From UMGS1696 sp964621165 (GTDB lineage Bacteria; Bacillota; Clostridia; Oscillospirales; CAG-272): a DNA stretch of 64,000 nt. Below, one piece after another: positions 45,955-54,210 of this stretch. The stretch's first letter is position 1. The number at the start of each line of letters is the position of its first letter. Below the pieces are notes generated by a model, which worked only from the letters and a program-made list of their open reading frames with translations, was not told the DNA's origin and searched no databases. Location: positions 124,001 through 188,000 of the forward strand of contig CAZULC010000001.1 of NCBI GenBank assembly GCA_964621165.1, given 5' to 3'. A program made the position numbers and the translations under genes.

Positions 45955-47448
45955 ATGTACAAGCGAATATTGGCAGCAATACTCTGCACAGCAATGCTTG
46001 CCCCCTTGTTCACCGCATGCTCAGGAGGAAATGACGAAACCCCCTCCAGCAGCGGCGAGACGACCTCGACAAGCGATAATACCCAGGGAACGGAGGAAGA
46101 GACAGAGGTAACAAGAGCAAACATGCCCGATAACCTTCCCTCAGACCTCGATTTTGACGGAACCACAATCAACATCTATCACTTCGGCTCGGATGAAACA
46201 GTTGACTATGACTGTATCGGCGAAATGGGGGGTGACGTGGTTCTAGACGCAGTGTACTCACGCAACACATCAGTTGAGGATAGACTGGACGTAAAACTCA
46301 ACTGGATCGCTGGCGACTCAACATGGGACGGATTCCCCAGCGATGTTTCGACATATCTTGCAACAGGCTCCTCTGATTACGACGTAATAATGGAGGAATC
46401 ATCAAGATTATGGCAGCAGTCAATTCAGGGCTATTACCTTAACCTCAAGGACGCTCAGTACCTCGACCTCGATCAGCCCTGGTGGTACGGCGCAATGATG
46501 GAAGAATCCGCTATTGATAACTCAAGAAGATACTTCCTCAACGGCGATATCTGCCTGACTGTAATGCTCTACGCTTCCGCCATGTACTTCAACAAACCAC
46601 TCTTCATCGATAACTTCGGCGATGTAAACGCGCTCTATACCGCAGTTACAGACGGCACATGGACTTATGACGTGTTCGCTGACTACTGCCAGAAGGTTTA
46701 TAATGATACCAATGGTAATGGTCAGGTTGATGATAACGACATCATGGGCTTCCGTTATGAACAGTGGGGTATTCCAAACTACTTCTCAATGTCCAACGGT
46801 CTGACCTACATCACCCGTGACGAAGACGGCTACCCTGTACTCGACATTCTATCCGAACAGGGCATCCAGTGGGCCGAGACTCTTTACAAGCTCCTCTACA
46901 CAAACAACATCTCAGCTGAAGGATCCAAGGAGGATACCTTTATCGCAGGCACATCCCTCTTCTACCCCGGACAATTCGTCACAGCTCACGCTCTCCGCGA
47001 CGTAGACTTTGAGTACGGTATGCTTCCTTATCCGAAGCTTGATGAGTCCCTCGACTATATGTCCGGCGCAGGAACAGCTAACGGCAACGGTGTAGCAGTA
47101 CCCGCTTCAGTTGATCAGTCCAAGCTCAACGCAATTTACGCAACTCTCGAAGCACTCTGCGCAGAAGCTTACCGCAAGGTAACACCTTCATGGTACGATA
47201 CAGCGCTTAAAGTAAAATACTCCTCAGGCCAGGAAGACTCCAAGATGGTAGATATTATTTATGAACACATTAACTGCCCGTTCATCATGATGGCAGATAA
47301 GGAACTCAATATCGGATCAGTATTCACCAATGGCGTTTATGGTTCATCCTCCGAAGGCGCATTCGTGTCATACTACGAAGGTCAGAGCAAAGTATTTAAT
47401 AAGGCTCTCGAAAACGCAATCGAAAAATATAGCGCAATCGAACACTGA
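45955..47448 (+). CDS. Extracellular solute-binding lipoprotein (ABC importer, family 1)
   Basis: This 497-residue surface lipoprotein captures a solute, probably an oligosaccharide, for an ABC importer. The signal ends at the lipobox LFTAC with Cys 18. A Ser/Thr/Glu-rich linker follows, then a type 1 solute-binding fold (ATGSSDYDVIMEESSRL, the GTSLFYPGQF region). The loop DTNGNGQVDDNDIMGF resembles an EF-hand-like Ca2+ loop common in these proteins. No permease or ATPase gene adjoins it. The ATG at 45955 is preferred over a TTG two codons earlier. Codon choice is closer to highly expressed genes. Confidence 0.85.
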   Translation: MYKRILAAILCTAMLAPLFTACSGGNDETPSSSGETTSTSDNTQGTEEETEVTRANMPDNLPSDLDFDGTTINIYHFGSDETVDYDCIGEMGGDVVLDAVYSRNTSVEDRLDVKLNWIAGDSTWDGFPSDVSTYLATGSSDYDVIMEESSRLWQQSIQGYYLNLKDAQYLDLDQPWWYGAMMEESAIDNSRRYFLNGDICLTVMLYASAMYFNKPLFIDNFGDVNALYTAVTDGTWTYDVFADYCQKVYNDTNGNGQVDDNDIMGFRYEQWGIPNYFSMSNGLTYITRDEDGYPVLDILSEQGIQWAETLYKLLYTNNISAEGSKEDTFIAGTSLFYPGQFVTAHALRDVDFEYGMLPYPKLDESLDYMSGAGTANGNGVAVPASVDQSKLNAIYATLEALCAEAYRKVTPSWYDTALKVKYSSGQEDSKMVDIIYEHINCPFIMMADKELNIGSVFTNGVYGSSSEGAFVSYYEGQSKVFNKALENAIEKYSAIEH

Positions 47449-47587
47449 GTCGGAAGCTCCGATATGCGAACCCCGGATTTCTGTAGCCGAATATAATATC
47501 AGTTCCATTGTTCTGCATTATGTCTGCTATAGACGTGGAATCACCCAATCCGTCGCGTTTTACAAATGACATAAAAAACAAAATAAA

Positions 47588-47627
47588 GAAGTCCTGAAGC
47601 TAATTTAAAGCTAAAGGACTTTTTGTT
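47588..47627 (+). terminator. Terminator after the solute-binding protein gene
   Basis: AAGTCCT-AGC pairs with GCT-AAGGACTT, followed by TTTTGTTTT. Confidence 0.85.
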
Positions 47628-47677
47628 TTCCGGCAAAACCGATAACAGTATCTCAAATCTTCACCAAAGGACCCTCA

Positions 47678-48370
47678 TCAAACCCCGCCGCCAACGATCT
47701 CTTCTACAATGGACGATAACTCATCTGCGGTGACTCCTATTATCTCTATCGCTGATAAAAAACCCCGGCTGCTCATGCCGCGTGGAAGACCAATGCGAAC
47801 GGAAACAGAATCCCGAAGACTTGCAGAATTTTCGCCGCCCGTCAACCCCAAACCGTATAAATCAGCCGCACTGACAGGCTTTTCGAACGGCGATTCTGTC
47901 GTATATCCAGATTTCTCTGACTTGCCATAACATTCCAGCTTTTCCGCTTCCCCTGACATACGCAAATCTGCTCCAGCTTTGTCGAATAACTCCGGGTGAA
48001 CCTGAGAGAATTTTTCAAATATTCGGCTTAATGTGCCGTTATCTATGCCTTCGACGCCTAAATATCCCTCAGCTGACGGCTTGTCCTTGCGCCTCTCCTT
48101 GCCGCGTATCTGCGGGACGTATAAATCATATACTTTGATGCCGTTCAGTATGGTTTTCAGCCTGGAACGGATTATGCGCCCCCCTCCGTCACTGTCGCTT
48201 AAAATTATGATCCCCCGCGAACCCAGCCGCCGGATTAACGCACGCTTCTCATCGTTGCTGAATACACTGAATCCGCCCGACTCAATGATGCACCCGTCAA
48301 TGACCCCGCTCAACCGCGCCTTGTCATACTTCCCCTCAACAATAACCGGTATGTTAACACGTAATTTCAT
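47678..48370 (-). CDS. rnmV: RNase M5-like Toprim protein (DUF4093)
   Basis: This 230-residue protein begins with a Toprim domain: PVIVEGKYDKARL (catalytic Glu, residue 12) and ILSDSDGGGRIIRSRL (DxD near 58-60). The KDKPSAEGYLGVEGI segment after it matches RNase M5, the maturase of 5S rRNA. The C-terminal half is longer and more variable than in Bacillus and fits the DUF4093 form. The ATG has GGAGC 6 bases upstream. Together with holA it forms a minus-strand group separated by a repeated intergenic stretch. Confidence 0.8.
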   Translation of the reverse strand: MKLRVNIPVIVEGKYDKARLSGVIDGCIIESGGFSVFSNDEKRALIRRLGSRGIIILSDSDGGGRIIRSRLKTILNGIKVYDLYVPQIRGKERRKDKPSAEGYLGVEGIDNGTLSRIFEKFSQVHPELFDKAGADLRMSGEAEKLECYGKSEKSGYTTESPFEKPVSAADLYGLGLTGGENSASLRDSVSVRIGLPRGMSSRGFLSAIEIIGVTADELSSIVEEIVGGGV

Positions 48371-48429
48371 AAAAAAGCTCCATAAAATAGAATATCCCCC
48401 TCGACACGCTCAACGCCTCCGCCGGAATG

Positions 48430-48745
48430 ATGTAATACTGCACAAATACATCGCTGGTTTTATGGTAAAATCCACAGTATTTTCGAAAAGGCTGACAAAA
48501 TTTCCGTGCCAACCTCATAAATAAGGTACAAACGCTCTGCCTAAACAAAGATGTCAACTTACCAACCGTAACATTTTTTAAGCTTATGTCCCGCCATTTT
48601 TCGTCATACCACACAAATGCAACGTTAATTTTATAGTGAACTTCACAGTATTTTTGTAAAGGATAACAAAATTTCCTTTCCACCCTCATGAATACCGCAC
48701 AAACGCAGCATAGTTTTTCTGTCAAACCCCACAATATTTTCGTGA
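48430..48745. repeat. Two diverged direct repeats, about 171-base period
   Basis: A unit with cacaaat..., tttatggtaaaatccacagt, acaaaatttcc and cctcataaataaggtac recurs at 48629 compared with 48458, 171 bases apart, with many substitutions. A third fragment (ccccacaatattttcg) starts near 48727. The long minus-strand frame here simply translates the repeat twice and is not treated as a gene. Confidence 0.7.
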
Positions 48746-48781
48746 TGTACGCCGCCTGCACTTGAATCCATCACGTCCCCG

Positions 48782-49813
48782 TCACCGCGCCATAAGGCCT
48801 ATCAGTTTTTCTATTTCACCGTAGCCGCGGGAGGTTGAGGTAGTCTTCATGGAAACGTCCGCTCGCCTGCAATAGTCCGCCAGCCTGACGTAGTATTCCA
48901 ATCCGCCGGCTTTTGCGTTGCGGTATATTATCCCCGCACGATAACTGTTTATCTTCATGTCCCGAGCAAATTCCGCCGCGCCATATCCTTCCGCCGCATA
49001 TACTGCCGCTGAAGCCAAATCGCACGCTTCACGTTCTATCTGTCCCATCAGCATGTATGGATCAGCCCGCAAGCGCTTCTTTATCCCCAGACAGTGGTAC
49101 GCTAACGCCGCGTTCCCCTCAGCTATGGCGTTGACCAGCACAAAAGCTTCGTCTTCGTCGGTTGTCGAACAGCATAAACGTATGTCCTCCGCCGTCACTT
49201 CACCCCTGCCGCAGGAACCTACGTACGCCGATACCTTCGCAGCTTCGCCGGATAACTTGTACATCCCCCGCCCGCATAACCGTATCATCATTATGGCCGA
49301 CTCCTGACTTAACTTCACTCCCCACGCCCCGCAGTGCTTCATCAGCCACCCCGCTAGCCTCTGCTCCGTCTGATAATCAAACCGTATCGGCTCGCATACC
49401 TTCGATATCGCTTTCAAAAATCCCGACGGCTGACGCTCACTCCCCCAGCGGAAATTCTCCCCCGCTTTGATTATCAGAATCTGCCCCGACATGCCCGAAT
49501 TCTCGCTGACTAACTCAATCAGCCGCTCGCGTATTTTGTCCTTTATGGAGTCAAGCGATGAAAATGATATGATGATTACTTTCCGCTCACTCATAAACGG
49601 CGGGGCTGATAAGGCTTTCTCTATCTCCTCAAGATCACACTCGCCTTCACCGTAAAATAAATCAAATAAGTTGAACGCACGCTCGTCCTCGGAAAGTAAC
49701 GCCTTGACCTCGCTCACACGTATGTTCTTCAGATAATCCTCGTCGCCGTAAAAGAAAAACGCTCCCTCAAGCCCCCCCGACTTTATAGCCCGGCTTAACT
49801 CCGCTTCAACCAT
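48782..49813 (-). CDS. holA: DNA polymerase III subunit delta
   Basis: This 343-residue clamp-loader subunit opens the sliding clamp. Family marks are FFFYGDEDYLKNIRV near residue 21, NLFDLFYGEGECDLEEIEKALSAPPFMSERKVIIIS, and the C-terminal DPYMLMGQIEREACDLASA collar helices. The ATG at 49813 has GAGG 7 bases upstream; an ATG five codons earlier lacks spacing. The sequence is within the length range of Clostridial HolA. Confidence 0.9.
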   Translation of the reverse strand: MVEAELSRAIKSGGLEGAFFFYGDEDYLKNIRVSEVKALLSEDERAFNLFDLFYGEGECDLEEIEKALSAPPFMSERKVIIISFSSLDSIKDKIRERLIELVSENSGMSGQILIIKAGENFRWGSERQPSGFLKAISKVCEPIRFDYQTEQRLAGWLMKHCGAWGVKLSQESAIMMIRLCGRGMYKLSGEAAKVSAYVGSCGRGEVTAEDIRLCCSTTDEDEAFVLVNAIAEGNAALAYHCLGIKKRLRADPYMLMGQIEREACDLASAAVYAAEGYGAAEFARDMKINSYRAGIIYRNAKAGGLEYYVRLADYCRRADVSMKTTSTSRGYGEIEKLIGLMAR

Positions 49814-50094
49814 AAAAATACCTCGCAAAATTTAAATTTCTGTAACACCCGTGTCTTATCTTGACAAGATTAATACATTATAATATATAATATTGTTTCA
49901 CATGAAATATTTTGAGACTTTATATCAATAAAATATATTGGAATATTGACAATTTTAAACAGCTCCGCCAAATTTTGGTAAAACTCTCAACCAGCTACAA
50001 AAAAACATCACGTGAGGCAGAACCAACTACACCCTAAGCCCAAAGCCAAACTCCACGTCTGAAATACACTAAAACAAGTCCGTGAGGCAGAACC

Positions 50095-50375
50095 AACATC
50101 CCATTAAGAAACGAGATCCCGCGATCAGCATTCGTCCGCGGCAGGCAGGGGGTCAGAATCTGTGCACCGGAGATAACAAGCTATCTTCGACAAGGCGGTC
50201 CCTGACTGCTGTCTCCCCTACTCCTCAGGTCAAGGATCGCTCCTCTAAACCCGTCCTTCTCCCTACTAAACTAAAGAATAGCTCGGAGTGAGCATTCCCT
50301 GCTAAGCTGAACCAGAAAGAGAATGAGGAATAAAGTTCTAGCACAGCTTCTTTCAAGAAGCGCGTTCCCCATCAC
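50095..50375 (+). repeat. Mosaic structured repeat family B, copy 10
   Basis: This full copy has its core at about 50140-50210 but is the most diverged: the inner arms read GGAGATAA and CTATCTTC with one mismatch, and the outer end is CTGCT. The middle module is shortened, and the 3' end contains gctcggagtgagc and TCAAGAAGCGCG. It lies upstream of the DUF2974 gene. Confidence 0.88.
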
Positions 50376-50428
50376 TCCACCCCAAATCAAACTCCACTTC
50401 ACACTCCAATGAAAGGTCCGTTTCTGTT

Positions 50429-51520
50429 ATGACGCAAAATACTAATATGATTGATTACCTTAAATGGCGGGAGGATGTTGTATTGAAAGTTGACCCACTG
50501 AATGAGGTCGATAATATCATACTGTCCATGCTCGCATTCGTCGATTTTTCTGACTCCGTTTCGCCTGACCCTGCCGGCATGCCCGCTAAACTCAAGGACT
50601 GCCTCGAAGCTGTGCTGGCGAAATACCCCTCCGGCGAAAAATTCGGACAGATTATTCCCGACGACACTAATACCCTGTTCTGCCTCGCCGCTCAGTCCAA
50701 AAGATTCGCGGATACTTACGTTTCATCTTACAGAACGCTGACCGACGAAAAATCCGCTACTCAGTTCGCCGCCACTACTTTTGTACTGCCGGATGACACA
50801 GTGTTCATCGCTTTCCGCGGCACTGACGACTCACTTGCCGGATGGAGAGAAGACTTCCGCCTCAGCTATGACTACCCCGTGCAGTCGCAAATCCTCGCGG
50901 CCGAATATACCAACGAAATCGCACGTCATTTCCGCGGCAATATTATCCTCGGCGGCCACTCCAAAGGCGGAAACCTCGCACTCTACGCCGCCGCTTTCGC
51001 TGATTCCGACGTCAAATCCCGCATCAAAAAGGCGTTCAGCAACGACGGCCCCGGCTTCCCTGACGACATCATCAACTCGCCCCAGTTCAAAGAATCCGAA
51101 CACATCATGCTCACAATCCTGCCCCAATCCTCGTCCGTGGGTATGCTCATGAGTCAGCCCCGCAGCACTGCAGTCATCTCAAGCACCAGCAAAAGCGGCA
51201 TCAAGCAGCACGACCCATTCTCGTGGACAGTGCTTGGCAAAAGTTTCATCCATCTCGCCGCACTCTCCCCCGCCGGCAAAAAACATCAGGAAATGTTCTC
51301 TCAATGGATAAACAGCCTCTCCCTCGACAGGCGCAGAACATTCACCGAAGCCGTATTCGGCATTCTCGACTCAACCGGTGTGAAAACCGTCTCGGACCTC
51401 AGCTCCGACCAAATCCCGAAGCTTGCCGCCGCCGCTAAAGCCGTCATGAACTTAAGCAAAGGCGACCGCGACATGTTAGGCGAATTTTTGAAAGGGATAC
51501 TTGAGATTTTGCTAGAGTAG
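50429..51520 (+). CDS. DUF2974 (Mbeg1-like) lipase-fold protein
   Basis: This 363-residue alpha/beta hydrolase has the nucleophile elbow GGHSKGGNLALYAA with Ser in G-H-S-K-G, preceded by VFIAFRGTDDSLAGWREDF and followed by FSNDGPGF. These segments match the Mbeg1/DUF2974 proteins common in gut Firmicutes. The C-terminal 100 residues are helical. Its substrate is unknown and no signal peptide is seen, so it is probably cytoplasmic. The gene is bounded by oppositely oriented family B repeats. Confidence 0.8.
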   Translation: MTQNTNMIDYLKWREDVVLKVDPLNEVDNIILSMLAFVDFSDSVSPDPAGMPAKLKDCLEAVLAKYPSGEKFGQIIPDDTNTLFCLAAQSKRFADTYVSSYRTLTDEKSATQFAATTFVLPDDTVFIAFRGTDDSLAGWREDFRLSYDYPVQSQILAAEYTNEIARHFRGNIILGGHSKGGNLALYAAAFADSDVKSRIKKAFSNDGPGFPDDIINSPQFKESEHIMLTILPQSSSVGMLMSQPRSTAVISSTSKSGIKQHDPFSWTVLGKSFIHLAALSPAGKKHQEMFSQWINSLSLDRRRTFTEAVFGILDSTGVKTVSDLSSDQIPKLAAAAKAVMNLSKGDRDMLGEFLKGILEILLE

Positions 51521-51559
51521 GCGGGAGTGTGGGGTGACGAGGGTACGAGGGAGACGAAG

Positions 51560-51885
51560 GAGACGAGGGGAACGCGCTTCTTGAAAGAAGCTGTGCAGGA
51601 ACTTTAAAACTGGGTCTTTTTGGGGTGAAGTTTAGTAGGGAGTGCATACTTTCTCCTATTCTGTAGTTGAGTAGTGAGAAATACTGATTGAATTTTGAAT
51701 ACCAAGGGATCAGTAGTAGTGGTTGACGGCAGTCAGGAGCCGCCTTGTCGGAGATAGCTTGCTATCTCCGGTGCACAGCTTCCGGCCCCTGCCTGCCCAC
51801 GCCGGATTCAAATTGCTCGATGAAGCAGTGATGACGTTTCTACTACAACAGTTATATCAGCGCGGGCGTTGGTGCTTGCTGTGAA
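51560..51885 (-). repeat. Mosaic structured repeat family B, copy 11, reversed
   Basis: This full copy is in reverse orientation with its core at about 51728-51796. Base changes in both outer arms keep pairing (GGCC-type instead of GGTC-type), and the inner hairpin is GGAGATAG-CTTG-CTATCTCC. It is the last copy; none of families A-C is found to the right. Confidence 0.92.
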
Positions 51886-51953
51886 AAAAGAATGACTTAG
51901 CTTTTTTCTCCCTTAATATATTATATCATACCCCGCCGGAAATATCAATACCA

Positions 51954-51982
51954 TTGACAAATCAACCAATAAGTGCTATACT
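51954..51982 (+). promoter_or_regulatory. Promoter and leader of the DUF1385-prmC genes
   Basis: TTGACA (51954-51959) and TATACT (51977-51982) are 17 bases apart. The leader, with ggtggacttgctgc and tgtcagcttcaccc, resembles the pyrG leader in layout. Confidence 0.8.
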
Positions 51983-52097
51983 ATAATAAAACCTCGGTGG
52001 ACTTGCTGCAATGCTGCTTTCTTCCTGTCAGCTTCACCCGATGTAGACCTCCTGCATACACATATCTTCACATAAATTTAATATAAAGGTGACAAAA

Positions 52098-53096
52098 ATG
52101 AAAAACAATTCCACAAAAAACCCGCGAATCGGCATTGTCGGCGGACAGGCTGTGCTCGAGGGCGTTATGATGAAATCCAGGGACAACGTTTCCCTATCCG
52201 TAAGGCTGGAGGACGGCTCCATTTCCACCGACAACTCGAAATTTGTCTCTCTACGGGAGAAATACAAAATCTGCAGACTGCCAATCGTGCGCGGAATTGT
52301 GTCGTTTATAGAACAGCTCAAGCTATCCATGGACATGCTCACGAAATCCGCGGAAATGCAGGGCATCGACGAAACCGAGCCGGAAACAAAATTCGAAAAA
52401 TGGCTCACCGAAAAGTGCGGCGACAAGCTTATGACCGTCATCACGACCATCGGGATGGTCCTCGGTCTCGCTCTCGGGGTCGGCCTGTTCCTCATGGTCC
52501 CCACTTTTGCCGCGAAAGGCGTCGACTTTCTCACCGGCGGCAGGCTTGGCGAACACGCGTTCCTTCGTTCTCTCACGGAAGGTTTGGTCAGAATAGCAAT
52601 TTTCGTCGCATACATCGCGCTCACCTCACTTATGTCGGACATCCGCAGGACCTACGAGTATCACGGAGCCGAACACAAATCCGTGGCCTGCTACGAAAAA
52701 CACCTGCCCTTGACGCCAGACAACGCAAAAACCTGCACCAGATTCCACCCCAGATGTGGCACCAGCTTCATTTTTGTCATGCTCATCATCTCGATTATCG
52801 TGAATTCCTTCCTCACGTGGGACAACACCTGGCTCCGGTTCGGCTCCAAAATTCTCACGATTCCCCTGATTGTCGGCGTGGGCTTTGAGTTCATCAGATA
52901 CGCCGGCGCTCACGACAACCTTTTTACCAAAATCGTATCGGCTCCCGGACTCTGGCTTCAGCGAATCACCACCCGTGAACCCGACGAACATCAGCTTGAA
53001 GTCGCGCTTAAGTCTTTAATCAACGCGGTCCCCGCCGATTTATGGGAAGAACAGGACGAAAATTACAAAATAAATCCCGACGAAAACAACAAATAA
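52098..53096 (+). CDS. DUF1385 (YqhQ-like) membrane protein
   Basis: This 332-residue protein starts with the family signature IGIVGGQAVLEGVMMKSRDNVSLSVRLEDGS and has membrane helices at about 115-137, 170-190, 220-240 and nearby, with YHGAEHKSVACYE and FHPRCGTSFIFVM between them. The family is usually found next to prmC and prfA, as here with prmC; its activity is not established. The ATG at 52098 has AAAGG 8 bases upstream; a GTG three codons earlier is less likely. Confidence 0.88.
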   Translation: MKNNSTKNPRIGIVGGQAVLEGVMMKSRDNVSLSVRLEDGSISTDNSKFVSLREKYKICRLPIVRGIVSFIEQLKLSMDMLTKSAEMQGIDETEPETKFEKWLTEKCGDKLMTVITTIGMVLGLALGVGLFLMVPTFAAKGVDFLTGGRLGEHAFLRSLTEGLVRIAIFVAYIALTSLMSDIRRTYEYHGAEHKSVACYEKHLPLTPDNAKTCTRFHPRCGTSFIFVMLIISIIVNSFLTWDNTWLRFGSKILTIPLIVGVGFEFIRYAGAHDNLFTKIVSAPGLWLQRITTREPDEHQLEVALKSLINAVPADLWEEQDENYKINPDENNK

Positions 53097-53152
53097 TATC
53101 AGTTTGCAAAATTGATTCAACTCCACTCTTCATACTTTCCCCGGGGGTAACC

Positions 53153-54001
53153 ATGACAATACAGGACATAATCGCCGCTTTTTCGTCCGCCGGAGTGCCT
53201 GAGCCAAAAAATGACGCACGGATTCTCGCCTCCTACTTTTTGAGTCTGCCTCAGTCTAAATTATTAACATTGGAAATTGATAAGGCTCAGCTTGACTCCC
53301 TTCCCGGGTTTGATGAGCTGAAGACTGCTGCAAATTATAGAATTTCACGCAAGCCGCTCCAGTACATCATCGGTCAGTGGGACTTCTGCGGACTGACGTT
53401 CAAAGTAAACGAACACTGCCTTATACCGCGTCCGGACACCGAGATTATCGTAGAACAGGCACTTAATTACCTCAAATCAACGAAAATTCCTTCCCCGATT
53501 ATGCTTGACTTGTGTACCGGAAGCGGAAATATAGCGGCCGCCGCGGCTCACTTCTGTCAGGATCTCAGCGTGGACTGCGTGGAGCTTGATCCCTGTACGG
53601 CTGAGCTTGCCCGGGAAAATGTGCAGAATCTTAACCTTACCGACCGAGTGAAAGTCCACACAATCGACCTTTGTTCATTCGTTCCGGCCGAGGGAAAGAC
53701 TTACAATATAATAACATCAAACCCGCCATACGTCACGGCTGAGGAAATGACGACCCTTGAGCCGGAACTGACCTTTGAGCCGCGCATTGCTCTGACCGAC
53801 GAATCAAACGGCCTGACGCTGATTGAAAAAATTGTGTCCCGCTACAGGGATTATCTTGCGCCAAACGGGATTATGTTAATCGAACACGGTGCGGCTCAGG
53901 CGGACGCGGTAATCGGGATTGTGCGGAAAAATAACATGGTCGGCAAAACCTTGTACGACTACTCACGCAATCCGCGGGCTGTCTTGATCCGGCATGGATG
54001 A
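53153..54001 (+). CDS. prmC: Release-factor glutamine methyltransferase
   Basis: This 282-residue enzyme methylates the GGQ Gln of release factors. The N-terminal helical domain is followed by a methyltransferase fold with LIPRPDTEIIVE, LDLCTGSGNIAAAAAH (SAM loop) and the diagnostic SNPPYV (residues near 196-201). The end FEPRIALTDESNGL and ending RAVLIRHG also fit. GGGGG lies 5 bases before the ATG. Its usual partner prfA is not the next gene; leuA follows instead. Confidence 0.93.
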   Translation: MTIQDIIAAFSSAGVPEPKNDARILASYFLSLPQSKLLTLEIDKAQLDSLPGFDELKTAANYRISRKPLQYIIGQWDFCGLTFKVNEHCLIPRPDTEIIVEQALNYLKSTKIPSPIMLDLCTGSGNIAAAAAHFCQDLSVDCVELDPCTAELARENVQNLNLTDRVKVHTIDLCSFVPAEGKTYNIITSNPPYVTAEEMTTLEPELTFEPRIALTDESNGLTLIEKIVSRYRDYLAPNGIMLIEHGAAQADAVIGIVRKNNMVGKTLYDYSRNPRAVLIRHG

Positions 54002-54210
54002 AGCAGGGGTTTGGTTGACCATAGCGGAGTTTTATCTTCATTTTAATCAATGCGGTCGTGGTTTTTTCTTAATTTGCTGATTTATTTTTATCGATTTAAC
54101 TTCAAGTTTTATCGGATTTTTACTCCGCTTTGATTGAAATGCAGACAAAATTTACCATCTCAAATTCCAATTTACCCCATTGCTACTTCCAGATAAAGGA
54201 AACACGACTT

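Noticed and set aside
46700..46760. Dockerin module in the solute-binding protein
   Set aside because: Only one Ca2+-loop-like motif occurs, inside the binding fold; dockerins have two and stand at a terminus.
48354..48761. 135-codon minus-strand gene
   Set aside because: It is a translation of the diverged 171-base repeat, with no ribosome binding site or known family; kept as a finding only.
54002..54210. T-box or leucine attenuator before leuA
   Set aside because: No T-box core, terminator or leucine-rich leader peptide was seen.
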